Source: Lentisalinibacter sp035655155 (GTDB lineage: Bacteria; Pseudomonadota; Gammaproteobacteria; Steroidobacterales; Woeseiaceae). Taken from it: DNA of 49,926 nt. Within the stretch, counting starts at the first letter, position 1, and each line of letters opens with the position of its first letter. The stretch is from NCBI GenBank assembly GCA_035655155.1, contig DASRVH010000031.1, forward strand, positions 1-49,926. The letters run 5' to 3'. A program made the position numbers and the translations under genes. This document shows positions 7,313-15,358 of this stretch, in pieces. The notes beneath the pieces are model-generated. The model was not told where the DNA came from. It saw only the letters and a program-made list of their open reading frames with translations, and searched no databases.

Positions 7313-8128
7313 TCAGTCGCCCTCGCGGCCGAGGAGCTGCTCCGCATAGTCCGGTGCCGGGTAATGGAACGGCACCGGGCCGTCCGCCATGCCATGCATG
7401 AACTGCTTGACCAGTTCCGAAGGCGCGCCGCTCAGCTCCTCGGGACTGCCCGACGCCACCACCTTGCCGTCCGAGATCAGGTAGCTCACGTCTGCCACGG
7501 TGCTGATCTCCTGCACGTCGTGGCTGACGACGATGCTGGAGATGCCGAGAATGTCGTTCATGCGCCGGACCAGGCGCACGATCACGCCCATCGAGATCGG
7601 GTCCAGTCCCACGAAGGGCTCGTCGTAGATGAGGATCTCCGGGTCCATGACCATGGCTCGGGCCAGCGCCACCCGGCGGGCCATCCCCCCGGAGAGTTCG
7701 GACGGCATGAGGGTGGCGGCCCCACGCAGCCCGACGGCGTGCAGCTTCGTGAGCACGATGTGGCGGATCAGGCGGTCCGGCAGATCGGTGTGCTCGCGCA
7801 GCGGGAAGGCCACGTTCTCGAACACGGGGTAATCCGTGAGCAGCGCGCCGTTCTGGAACAGCATGCCGATCTTCTTGCGCATCCGGTAGATGCCGCCCCG
7901 GTTCAGTTTGGAGAGGTCTTCGCCATCCACGACGATCGTGCCCCGGTCAGGCACGAGCTGGCCCGTGATCAGACGCAGCAGGGTCGTCTTGCCGGTGCCG
8001 CTGGGGCCCATCACCGCGGTGACCTTGCCACGCTTGATGTCGATATCCAGATGGTCGAATATCTGACGCTGGCCCCGCGCATAGCAGAGGCCGCGGATCT
8101 CGACCACGTTTTCCGTCTTCTGGGCCAT
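7313..8128 (-). CDS. mlaF: Phospholipid ABC transporter ATPase MlaF
   Basis: MlaF is the ATPase that drives MlaFEDB. The 271-residue protein has Walker A GPSGTGKTT at 41-49, the signature LSGGMARRVALARAM, Walker B ILIYDEPF and a switch His in VVSHDVQE. The start at 8128 has GAGG upstream and gives MAQKTENVVEIRG, matching the family; the frame stays open upstream but without a ribosome site. First gene of the operon, divergent from the suf promoter region. Confidence 0.95.
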   Translation of the reverse strand: MAQKTENVVEIRGLCYARGQRQIFDHLDIDIKRGKVTAVMGPSGTGKTTLLRLITGQLVPDRGTIVVDGEDLSKLNRGGIYRMRKKIGMLFQNGALLTDYPVFENVAFPLREHTDLPDRLIRHIVLTKLHAVGLRGAATLMPSELSGGMARRVALARAMVMDPEILIYDEPFVGLDPISMGVIVRLVRRMNDILGISSIVVSHDVQEISTVADVSYLISDGKVVASGSPEELSGAPSELVKQFMHGMADGPVPFHYPAPDYAEQLLGREGD

Positions 8129-8235
8129 CTTCGTCCCTCTGCCGCCAGTGCGCCGGGCCCGGGTCCGGGCGCTCGCGCAAGCGGCAGAGGATAGCAAAAT
8201 CCCCCGCCCCGGGCCGCCCGGAATCCGACCCCGAT

Positions 8236-8275
8236 CTGGCATCGGATACGAATTAGTACTAAAATGGTCCCCTAT
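8236..8275 (+). promoter_or_regulatory. suf operon promoter with an IscR-type binding box
   Basis: A candidate -35 CTGGCA at 8236-8241 and -10 TAAAAT at 8260-8265 are spaced by 18 bases. Overlapping the -10, 8251-8275 carries ACTAAAATGGTC then CCCTAT, which matches the right two thirds of the IscR type 1 consensus (ATASYYGACTRWWWYAGTCRRSTAT); by my alignment about 16 of 25 positions agree. The Rrf2-family regulator encoded next probably binds here, giving iron-sulfur-responsive autoregulation. The left half of the box matches poorly. Confidence 0.6.
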
Positions 8276-8285
8276 AAAGCTCAGG

Positions 8286-8336
8286 AGGGGCTTCAGCCCC
8301 GATCCGTCGGTCGGCTTCAGCCCCGATCCGTCGATC
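8286..8336. repeat. REP-like hairpin and 24-base tandem repeat in the sufR leader
   Basis: A hairpin GGGGC-TTCA-GCCCC at 8286-8300 is followed by two 24-base tandem copies (8289-8312 and 8313-8336) that differ at one base; a diverged third copy may reach 8359. The GGCTTCAGCC core resembles repetitive extragenic palindromes of Xanthomonas, Stenotrophomonas and Pseudomonas. It sits between the suf promoter and the regulator gene, so it becomes part of the mRNA leader. Confidence 0.6.
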
Positions 8337-8371
8337 GGTCTTGGCCCGATTCATTAATCGAGAGAGCCGCA

Positions 8372-8872
8372 ATGCTGAGAATCTCGAAACTCACCGACTA
8401 CGGCACCGTGGTGCTCGCGCACCTGGTGGACGCCGACCAGCAGCTGCAGAGCGCGAGCGAGATCGCCGCGGCGACCGGGCTGGGCGCCCCAACGGTCAGC
8501 AAACTGCTGAAACAGCTCGCGCGCGCGGGTCTCGTGGCCTCCGAGCGCGGCGCGAACGGCGGTTACCGTCTGGCGCAGGCACCGCAGGACATCAGCGCAG
8601 CCCATATCATCGACGCCCTGGAGGGCCCGCTGGCCATCACCGAGTGCAGCGGCCGTGAGTCGAGCTGTGAACTCGAGGAGAACTGCAGCGTTGGCAGTTC
8701 CTGGCAGCAGATCAACCGGCAGATCCGGCGGGCGCTGGCCGGCATCAGCCTCACCGAGCTGCAGAAACAGCGCCCCGCCATCCCCACATTCACGCTCGTG
8801 CCAATGTCGGCGACCCCCGCCACCGCGGCGACCGCAGACATCGGCCGGGAAGACAACACGGACGCACACTGA
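8372..8872 (+). CDS. Rrf2-family SUF operon regulator
   Basis: The 166-residue protein has an N-terminal winged helix with the recognition segment SASEIAAATGLGAPTVSKLL and the Rrf2 wing GANGGYRLAQAP. Three cysteines, Cys92, Cys99 and Cys105 in ECSGRESSCELEENCS, match the cluster-binding loop of IscR, so it probably holds a [2Fe-2S] cluster and senses Fe-S status. It leads the suf operon and has an IscR-like box in its promoter; it fits the SUF-specific Rrf2 regulators of gammaproteobacteria. The ATG at 8372 is chosen because MLRISKLTDYG is the family beginning; the frame is open upstream through the tandem repeat, but that part is not conserved. The C-terminal 30 residues are Ala/Thr-rich and variable. 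Confidence 0.9.
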   Translation: MLRISKLTDYGTVVLAHLVDADQQLQSASEIAAATGLGAPTVSKLLKQLARAGLVASERGANGGYRLAQAPQDISAAHIIDALEGPLAITECSGRESSCELEENCSVGSSWQQINRQIRRALAGISLTELQKQRPAIPTFTLVPMSATPATAATADIGREDNTDAH

Positions 8873-8879
8873 GCGCACT

Positions 8880-10328
8880 ATGGCTACCAAGAGCACCGAA
8901 GTAGAGACACTGGTCAAGAGCAAGTACCGCCACGGCTTCTATACGGACATCGCGGCGGATACCGTGCCGCCCGGCCTGTCCGAGGACGTCATCGCCATGA
9001 TCTCGGCGAAGAAGGACGAGCCCGAGTGGATGCTGGAGTGGCGCCTGCAGGCGTACCGGCACTGGCTGAAGATGCGCGAGCCGAACTGGGCGCACGTGCA
9101 GCATCCACCCATCGACTTCCAGGCCATCTCCTATTTCTCGGCGCCGAAGTCGGATGCCGACCGGCCCAAGAGCCTGGACGAGGTGGACCCGAAGCTGCTC
9201 GAGACCTACGACAAGCTGGGCATCCCCCTGCACGAGCGCGCGCGCCTGGCCGGCGTGGCCGTGGATGCCGTCTTCGACAGTGTCTCGGTCACCACCACGT
9301 TCAAGGAGAAGCTGTCCGAGGCCGGCGTGATCTTCTGCTCGTTCTCCGAAGCCATCCGCGAGCATCCGGAGCTGGTCCGAAAGTATCTCGGCAGTGTGGT
9401 GCCCCGGCGGGACAACTTCTTCGCGGCGCTGAACTCCGCCGTCTTCACCGACGGCAGCTTCGTCTACGTGCCGAAGGGGGTGCGCTGCCCCATGGAGCTG
9501 TCCACCTATTTCCGCATCAACGCCGCCAATACCGGGCAGTTCGAGCGCACGCTGATCGTCGCCGAGGAAGGCAGCCACGTGAGCTACCTCGAGGGCTGCA
9601 CGGCCCCCATGCGCGACGAGAACCAGCTGCATGCGGCCGTCGTCGAACTCGTCGCCATGAAGGACGCCGAGATCAAGTACTCGACAGTGCAGAACTGGTA
9701 TCCCGGCGACGAGGACGGCAAAGGCGGCATCTACAACTTCGTCACCAAGCGGGGCGACTGCCGCGGCGACGATTCCAAGATCTCCTGGACCCAGGTGGAG
9801 ACCGGCTCGGCCATCACCTGGAAATATCCGAGCTGCATCCTGCGGGGCGACCGCTCCGTGGGCGAATTCTACTCGGTGGCGGTGACCAACAACCTGCAGC
9901 AGGCGGATACCGGCACCAAGATGATCCACATCGGCAAGGAGACCACGAGCACGATCGTCTCCAAGGGCATCTCCGCGGGCCGCGCCCAGCAGGCCTACCG
10001 CGGACTGGTGCGGGTGATGCCGGGTGCGCACAAGGCGCGTAACTACACCCAGTGCGACTCACTACTGATCGGGAAGGAATGCGGCGCGCACACCTTCCCC
10101 TACGTGGAGGTGAAGAACCCCTCTGCGAAGGTGGAGCACGAGGCGACCACGTCGAAGATCGGCGAGGACCAGCTGTTCTACTGCCGCCAGCGCGGCATCT
10201 CCGAGGAGGATGCCGTCAATCTCATCGTGAACGGCTTCTGCAAGGAAGTCTTCAAGGAACTGCCCATGGAATTCGCCGTCGAGGCCCAGGCTCTGCTGAA
10301 CGTGAGCCTGGAAGGCGCTGTGGGCTGA
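8880..10328 (+). CDS. sufB: Fe-S cluster assembly scaffold subunit SufB
   Basis: SufB, with SufC and SufD, forms the SufBC2D scaffold on which Fe-S clusters are built. The 482-residue protein has the usual length and conserved blocks such as YVPKGVRCPMELSTYFRIN, EGSHVSYLEGCTAPMRDENQ and RAQQAYRGLVRV. It has several cysteines in the beta-helix core and C-terminal region (for example IGKECGAHTFPYVEVKNPSA) that in E. coli receive persulfide or bind clusters. The ATG at 8880 lies seven bases after the regulator stop. The ribosome site is weak, suggesting coupled translation with the regulator gene. Confidence 0.97.
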   Translation: MATKSTEVETLVKSKYRHGFYTDIAADTVPPGLSEDVIAMISAKKDEPEWMLEWRLQAYRHWLKMREPNWAHVQHPPIDFQAISYFSAPKSDADRPKSLDEVDPKLLETYDKLGIPLHERARLAGVAVDAVFDSVSVTTTFKEKLSEAGVIFCSFSEAIREHPELVRKYLGSVVPRRDNFFAALNSAVFTDGSFVYVPKGVRCPMELSTYFRINAANTGQFERTLIVAEEGSHVSYLEGCTAPMRDENQLHAAVVELVAMKDAEIKYSTVQNWYPGDEDGKGGIYNFVTKRGDCRGDDSKISWTQVETGSAITWKYPSCILRGDRSVGEFYSVAVTNNLQQADTGTKMIHIGKETTSTIVSKGISAGRAQQAYRGLVRVMPGAHKARNYTQCDSLLIGKECGAHTFPYVEVKNPSAKVEHEATTSKIGEDQLFYCRQRGISEEDAVNLIVNGFCKEVFKELPMEFAVEAQALLNVSLEGAVG

Positions 10329-10340
10329 AGAGGACACTAC

Positions 10341-11102
10341 ATGGAACCCTTACTCGAAATCACGAATCTGCATGCCACCGTCGAGGGCACCGAGATCCTC
10401 CGCGGCCTCGACCTCACGGTGAACGCCGGCGAGGTGCACGCCATCATGGGCCCGAACGGCTCGGGCAAGAGCACGCTGGCCCACGTCCTGGCAGGCCGCG
10501 AGGACTACGAGGTCACGGATGGCGAGGTGCGCTTCCGCGGCCGCGATCTGCTGGAGATGGAGCCCGAGGAGCGCGCCCGGGAAGGCGTCTTCCTCGCCTT
10601 CCAGTACCCGGTGGAGATCCCCGGCGTCAACAACGCCTACCTGCTCAAGGCCGCGCTGAATGCGGTGCGCCATGCCCGAGGCGAGCCCGAGGTGGATGCC
10701 ATCGACTTCCTGAAGCTCGTGCGCTCGAAGATGAGCCTCATGCAGATGGACCAGAGCTTCCTGAACCGGGGCGTGAACGAGGGCTTCTCCGGCGGCGAGA
10801 AGAAGCGCAATGAGATCCTGCAGATGGCCGTGCTGGAGCCGACGCTGTGTCTTCTCGACGAGACGGACTCGGGCCTGGACATCGATGCGCTGAAGGTGGT
10901 GGCCGGCGGCGTGAATTCCCTGCGCACGCCGGACCGGGCGATCGTGATGGTGACCCACTACCAGCGCCTGCTCGACTACATCGAGCCCGACGCGGTGCAC
11001 GTGCTTTCGCGGGGGCGCATCGTGCGCTCCGGTGACAAGAACCTGGCGCTGGAACTCGAGGAGCGCGGCTACGACTGGCTGCGCGAGGCGGCTAGCGCAT
11101 GA
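10341..11102 (+). CDS. sufC: Fe-S assembly ATPase SufC
   Basis: SufC is the ABC-type ATPase of the SufBC2D complex. In 253 residues it shows Walker A GPNGSGKST at 37-45, the SufC-specific signature FSGGEKKRNEI in place of the classical LSGGQ, Walker B LCLLDETDSGLDID, and the switch histidine in VTHYQRLLDYI. It starts 12 bases after sufB behind GAGG and overlaps sufD by ATGA. Confidence 0.97.
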   Translation: MEPLLEITNLHATVEGTEILRGLDLTVNAGEVHAIMGPNGSGKSTLAHVLAGREDYEVTDGEVRFRGRDLLEMEPEERAREGVFLAFQYPVEIPGVNNAYLLKAALNAVRHARGEPEVDAIDFLKLVRSKMSLMQMDQSFLNRGVNEGFSGGEKKRNEILQMAVLEPTLCLLDETDSGLDIDALKVVAGGVNSLRTPDRAIVMVTHYQRLLDYIEPDAVHVLSRGRIVRSGDKNLALELEERGYDWLREAASA

Positions 11103-12412
11103 AGGCACCGTCCCTCGACGAGAAGCGGCTGCGCCAGGCGGTCGAGGCCCGGCCGGGGCCGGACTGGGTCGCCCGGTTCCGCGAGACGAACCTCGAGCGC
11201 TTCCTGGAGGCGGGCTTCCCCCACGTCCGCCAGGAGGACTGGAAGTACACCAGCCTCGCGCCGCTGGCCGATTTCAGCGACGACTGGCTGGCAGGCACCG
11301 CAGAGGCGCCGGGCGAGACGGCGGAGCGCCGCGCGGCGACACTGGCACGGGAGGTGCTCGGCGAGTTCGACGCCCATTCCGTGGTGTTCGTCGACGGGCG
11401 CCTGGACGCCGACTCCCTCCCCGACGCCCTGCCGGAAGGCGTCTCCTTGGAACCGTTGCTGAAGACGGGGCTGCCGCCGCAGAGTGCCGCCGGCGCCTCC
11501 GCAGATGCGATGACCGCGCTGAACGGCGCCCTCCTCACGGACGGCCTGCGGCTGTCCCTGGACGACACTGCCGTGCTGGATCGGCCGCTGTACCTCGTGT
11601 TCGTGGTCACCGGCGAGGCGAGCGCCGTGGCCAGCCCGCGCATCGTGATCGAGGCCGGAGCCCACGCCCGCGCGACGATCGTCGAACACTATGCCGGCGA
11701 GGCGGACGCCCGGCGCTTCACGAACGTCGTCACCGACATCGTCCAGCATGAGGCCTCGCGCATCGAGCACTTCAGGCTGCAGCGGCAGCCGGCGCAGAGC
11801 TTTCAGGTGAGCCGCCTGCATGCCGCTCTGGCGGCGCGGGCGCGGCTGGACTGTCACAGTCTCGACCTGGGCGGGCGTCTGGTGCGCCACGATACGATGG
11901 TGCGCCTCACCGACCGCGAAGCCGCCGTCAGCCTGAACGGCATCTACGTCACGGGTGGCGATCAGCACGTGGACAATCACACCCGCATCGACCACGAGGC
12001 GCCGGACACGGTCAGCACCGAGGACTACCGCGGCGTGCTGAAGGACCGCAGCCGCGCCGTGTTCAACGGCAAGGTGATCGTGCATGCCGGTGCCGACGGC
12101 ACGGACGCGGCGCAGTCGAACCGCAATCTGCTGCTCTCGGACAAGGCGGAAATCGACACCAAGCCGGAGCTGGAGATCTACGCGGATGACGTCAAATGCA
12201 GCCACGGCGCCACGGTCGGCCAGCTGGACGAGACCGCGCTGTTCTATCTGCGCTCCCGGGGCATCGATACGGAAAGCGCAAGGCACCTGCTGATCTTCGC
12301 CTTCCTGCGCGAATTGCTCGGCCGCACCGGCACCCCGGCACTGGCGCGGCGGATGGAGCGCATGCTGGTGGGCGGCCTGCCGGAATTCGACGAACTGGAG
12401 TCGTTACTGTGA
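11099..12412 (+). CDS. sufD: Fe-S assembly scaffold subunit SufD
   Basis: SufD pairs with SufB in the SufBC2D scaffold. The 437-residue product has an N-terminal helical domain, including FPHVRQEDWKYTSLAPLADF, then a beta-helix and the conserved C-terminal block CSHGATVGQLDETALFYLRS, in which Cys and His match the E. coli SufD residues needed for cluster building. It overlaps sufC by 4 bases and sufS by 4 bases (GTGA). Confidence 0.96.
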   Translation: MKAPSLDEKRLRQAVEARPGPDWVARFRETNLERFLEAGFPHVRQEDWKYTSLAPLADFSDDWLAGTAEAPGETAERRAATLAREVLGEFDAHSVVFVDGRLDADSLPDALPEGVSLEPLLKTGLPPQSAAGASADAMTALNGALLTDGLRLSLDDTAVLDRPLYLVFVVTGEASAVASPRIVIEAGAHARATIVEHYAGEADARRFTNVVTDIVQHEASRIEHFRLQRQPAQSFQVSRLHAALAARARLDCHSLDLGGRLVRHDTMVRLTDREAAVSLNGIYVTGGDQHVDNHTRIDHEAPDTVSTEDYRGVLKDRSRAVFNGKVIVHAGADGTDAAQSNRNLLLSDKAEIDTKPELEIYADDVKCSHGATVGQLDETALFYLRSRGIDTESARHLLIFAFLRELLGRTGTPALARRMERMLVGGLPEFDELESLL

Positions 12413-13668
12413 GCGCAGAGCAGAATCAGATAGCAGGCGATCTCGCCACCGCGAGCGTGGAGGCCCGGCGGTCGGATTTCCCCATCCTGTTCCAGGACGT
12501 GAACGGTCAGCCGCTCACCTACCTGGACAGCGCCGCCTCCTCCCAGCGGCCGCTGCCGGTAATCGAGGCCGTGGAGCACTACGAGAAGCACGACCACGCC
12601 AACGTCCACCGCGGCGTCCATACGCTGAGTCACCGGGCGACCGAGGCCTACGAGGGCGCGCGCGAGAAGGTCCGGCGGTTCATCAACGCGGCCGGCACCT
12701 CGGAGATCGTTTTCACCCGTGGCACCACGGAGGCCATCAACCTGGTGGCCAGCAGCTGGGCTGCGGAGAACGTGGGCGCCGGAGACGAGATCCTGATCAC
12801 CTGGCTCGAGCATCACGCGAACATCGTGCCCTGGCAGCTCCTCTGCGAGCGCACCGGCGCGGTGCTGCGCGTCGCCCCCATCGACGACGCCGGCGCGGTG
12901 GATCTGGAGGCGCTGAAGGCGCTGATCGGCGAACGCACGAAGCTCATCGCCTTCTCCCATACGTCGAACGCCCTCGGCACCATCACGCCGGCGCGGGAGA
13001 TCATCGCGCTGGCGCGCGAGCGCGGCATCGTGACGCTGGTGGACGGCGCACAGGCGGTGCCCCACGGGCCGGTGGACGTGCAGGAACTCGGCTGCGATTT
13101 CTTCGCCTTCTCCGGGCACAAGATGTACGCGCCTACCGGTATCGGCGTGCTCTGGGGCCGGGAGGCGCTGCTGGAGGAGATGCCTCCGTGGCAGGGCGGC
13201 GGCGACATGATCCTGACCGTCTCCTTCGAGGGCAGCACCTGGAACGAGTTGCCGTACAAGTTCGAGGCGGGCACGCCGAACATCTCGGGTGCCGTCGGCC
13301 TCGGCGCGGCGGTGGATTACCTGGCCGACATCGGACCGGTCGAGATCGCCCGCTACGAGACCGAGCTGCTGGCCTACCTGAACCAGCAGCTGGCTACCGT
13401 GGAGGGGCTGCGCATCATCGGCACGGCGCCACACAAGGTGGGCGTGGTCTCGTTCATGCTGGACGACATCCATCCTCACGACCTGGGCACCATTCTGGAC
13501 CAGCTCGGGGTGGCCATCCGCACCGGCCATCACTGCGCCATGCCGGTGATGGAGCGCTACGGCCTGCCGGGTACCGCCCGCGCCTCGCTCGGGCTCTACA
13601 ACAACCGCGAGGACGTGGACCGGCTGGTGGCGGCGCTGGGGCGGGCGAAAGAGATTTTCGGAGGTTGA
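12409..13668 (+). CDS. sufS: Cysteine desulfurase SufS
   Basis: SufS takes sulfur from L-cysteine as a persulfide for SUF assembly, leaving alanine. The 419-residue protein has the PLP lysine Lys238 in FSGHKMYAPTG, the PLP-contacting VDGAQAVPHG, and the catalytic loop cysteine Cys376 in RTGHHCAMPVM. The GTG at 12409 overlaps the sufD stop and gives a normal N-terminus; the frame is open upstream inside sufD but without family likeness. The next gene, sufU, is the probable sulfur acceptor. Confidence 0.96.
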   Translation: MSAEQNQIAGDLATASVEARRSDFPILFQDVNGQPLTYLDSAASSQRPLPVIEAVEHYEKHDHANVHRGVHTLSHRATEAYEGAREKVRRFINAAGTSEIVFTRGTTEAINLVASSWAAENVGAGDEILITWLEHHANIVPWQLLCERTGAVLRVAPIDDAGAVDLEALKALIGERTKLIAFSHTSNALGTITPAREIIALARERGIVTLVDGAQAVPHGPVDVQELGCDFFAFSGHKMYAPTGIGVLWGREALLEEMPPWQGGGDMILTVSFEGSTWNELPYKFEAGTPNISGAVGLGAAVDYLADIGPVEIARYETELLAYLNQQLATVEGLRIIGTAPHKVGVVSFMLDDIHPHDLGTILDQLGVAIRTGHHCAMPVMERYGLPGTARASLGLYNNREDVDRLVAALGRAKEIFGG

Positions 13669-13670
13669 CC

Positions 13671-14129
13671 GTGGCGGAATCCTCCACCGGGCAACTGCGC
13701 GAGCTGTACCGGGAGCTGATCCTGGACCATGCCCGGCGCCCGCGCCACTTCGGGCGGCCGGAGCGCTACACGCACGAAGCGCAAGGGATCAATCCCCTGT
13801 GCGGCGACAAGCTGCATCTCTACTTCCGCGTCGAGGACGGCGAGGTGCGAGATGCCGCGTTCGAAGGCAGCGGCTGCGCCATCTCGATGGCCTCGGCCTC
13901 GCTGCTGACCGAGACGGTGGCCGGCCACTCCGAGGCCGAGGCGCTGGACGCGGCGGACGGGATCCAGGCGATGCTTCGCGGCGAGGACGCCGGCGCGGGG
14001 CTGGGCAAGCTGGAGGCGCTGGCAGGCGTGCGGGATTTCCCCTCCCGGGTAAAATGCGCGAGTCTGGCCTGGCATGCGCTGCGCGCGGCACTGACGAGGC
14101 AACAAGGTAAGGTGAGCACTGAATCATGA
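13671..14129 (+). CDS. sufU: Zinc-dependent sulfurtransferase SufU
   Basis: SufU accepts sulfur from SufS and passes it on to SufB. The 152-residue protein has the Zn ligands Cys44 and Asp46 in NPLCGDK, Cys69 in GSGCAIS and Cys129 in VKCASLAW, and the 15-20 residue insertion between the second and third cysteines (about 85-118) that separates SufU from IscU. Gram-negative SUF operons such as that of E. coli use SufE instead; SufU is typical of Firmicutes and of some Proteobacteria lineages. GTG start two bases after sufS, four-base overlap with sufT. Confidence 0.94.
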   Translation: MAESSTGQLRELYRELILDHARRPRHFGRPERYTHEAQGINPLCGDKLHLYFRVEDGEVRDAAFEGSGCAISMASASLLTETVAGHSEAEALDAADGIQAMLRGEDAGAGLGKLEALAGVRDFPSRVKCASLAWHALRAALTRQQGKVSTES

Positions 14130-14680
14130 TGTTCGGGCACAACAGCGAACCGGTCACCCTCACCCGCGACGTGCGGGCGGTGATCATTCCCGTAGGCGAA
14201 GAGGTGACGCTGCGCGAGGGCGCCACGGCCCACATCACACAGGCGCTCGGCGGCAGTTTCACCATTTTTCTGGAAGGCAATCTGTTCCGCATCGCCGGCG
14301 CCGACGCCGATGCGCTGGGCAAGGACCCCGTGCCGCCGCCGGAGGTGCCGGAGGATGCCACCGACGAAGAGCTGGAGGCCGTGATCTGGTCCCAGCTGAA
14401 GACCTGCTACGACCCGGAGATCCCGGTGAACATTGCCGACCTCGGGCTGATCTACCGCTGTGAGATCAGCAGCCTCGGCAAGGGCGAGCGGCGCGTGGAC
14501 ATCGACATGACGCTGACTGCGCCCGGCTGCGGGATGGGCGATATCCTGGTAGAGGACGTTCGCGAGAAGGTGTCGGTCATCCCGACGGTCGCAGACGTGC
14601 GGGTGGAACTGGTGTTCGACCCGCCGTGGAACCAGTCGATGATGAGCGACGAGGCGCGGCTGCAGACGGGCATGATGTGA
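14126..14680 (+). CDS. sufT: Fe-S maturation factor SufT (DUF59/MIP18 family)
   Basis: SufT is an auxiliary factor in Fe-S protein maturation. The 184-residue protein has a small N-terminal domain (about 1-75) and a DUF59 domain from about 82 with LKTCYDPEIPVNIADLGLIY, followed by LTAPGCGMGDILVEDV. The cysteines in KTCYDPE and APGCGMG match the conserved pair of the family. It overlaps sufU by 4 bases, so it is translated as part of the operon. Confidence 0.93.
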   Translation: MMFGHNSEPVTLTRDVRAVIIPVGEEVTLREGATAHITQALGGSFTIFLEGNLFRIAGADADALGKDPVPPPEVPEDATDEELEAVIWSQLKTCYDPEIPVNIADLGLIYRCEISSLGKGERRVDIDMTLTAPGCGMGDILVEDVREKVSVIPTVADVRVELVFDPPWNQSMMSDEARLQTGMM

Positions 14681-15228
14681 TCGAGCAGCGGGGCCATCCC
14701 TCCCAGCCGCCGGGCGACCGGGATAAGACGCTGACGCTGCTGCGCCATGCGAAGTCGAGCTGGAAGGACGACACCGTCTCCGACTTCGACCGGCCGCTCA
14801 GCGGCCGCGGCCGCGGGGATGCTCCGGACATGGGGCGTCGGCTGCAGACGGCCGGCGTCCGTCCCTCGCTGATCGTCAGCAGCCCCGCCAAACGGGCATG
14901 GGCCACTGCGAAAGCAATCGCCCGGGTGATCGGCTATCCGCGCGAGTTCCTGCAGCGAGACGCCGACCTGTATCTCGCCAGCGCGGGGACGCTGGTGGAG
15001 GTCATCGGTCGCCAGGACGGGAGCTTCAACCACCTGCTGATCTGCGCCCACAACCCGGGGCTCACTGACCTGGTGAACAGGCTGCTGCCGGGCCTCACCG
15101 ACAACCTGGTCACGGCCGGCTTCGTCACCGTCGGCGCCGAGGCAAAGGACTGGCGGGAGTTCTTCACCGCCGAGTTCCGCCTGGTCGCCTACGACTACCC
15201 CAAAAGAATCCACGACCGCACCGATTAG
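14677..15228 (+). CDS. SixA-like histidine phosphatase
   Basis: The 183-residue protein belongs to the histidine phosphatase superfamily, SixA branch: LLRHAKSSW holds the phospho-accepting His, SSPAKRAWATA the second Arg block, and LICAHNPGLTDLVNRL the second catalytic His. E. coli SixA acts on phosphohistidine of a phosphotransfer protein; the substrate here is unknown. A GTG at 14677 overlaps the sufT stop (GTGA), the same arrangement as other junctions in this operon, and is my start. The first 16 residues are not conserved. Its presence at the end of a suf operon may be only positional. Confidence 0.8.
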   Translation: MIEQRGHPSQPPGDRDKTLTLLRHAKSSWKDDTVSDFDRPLSGRGRGDAPDMGRRLQTAGVRPSLIVSSPAKRAWATAKAIARVIGYPREFLQRDADLYLASAGTLVEVIGRQDGSFNHLLICAHNPGLTDLVNRLLPGLTDNLVTAGFVTVGAEAKDWREFFTAEFRLVAYDYPKRIHDRTD

Positions 15229-15239
15229 GTGCCGGCGAT

Positions 15240-15355
15240 TAGGTGCCGGACCGAACTTTTCCAACTTATTTAAGTTTCCGGGTCGCAGGGAATCCTCCCG
15301 AGCTGGCCGGCTTCGAATAAGTTCAGAAAGTTGGAAAAGTTCGGTCCGGCACCTA
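15240..15355. repeat. Palindromic element with 28-base perfect arms
   Basis: The left arm at 15240-15267 (TAGGTGCCGGACCGAAC, then TTTTCCAACTT) is exactly repeated in reverse complement at 15328-15355, separated by 60 bases. A 14-base direct duplication beginning GATTAGGTGCCGG overlaps the phosphatase stop codon. The element fills the gap between two convergent genes. It encodes no protein and looks like a small nonautonomous mobile or REP-like element that may also work as a two-way terminator. Confidence 0.75.
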
Positions 15356-15358
15356 TTC

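Noticed and set aside
8264..8371. Longer N-terminus of the suf regulator encoded by the tandem repeats
   Set aside because: The Rrf2 family starts at MLRISKLTDYG. The earlier ATG overlaps the promoter box itself, so it would not be in the mRNA.
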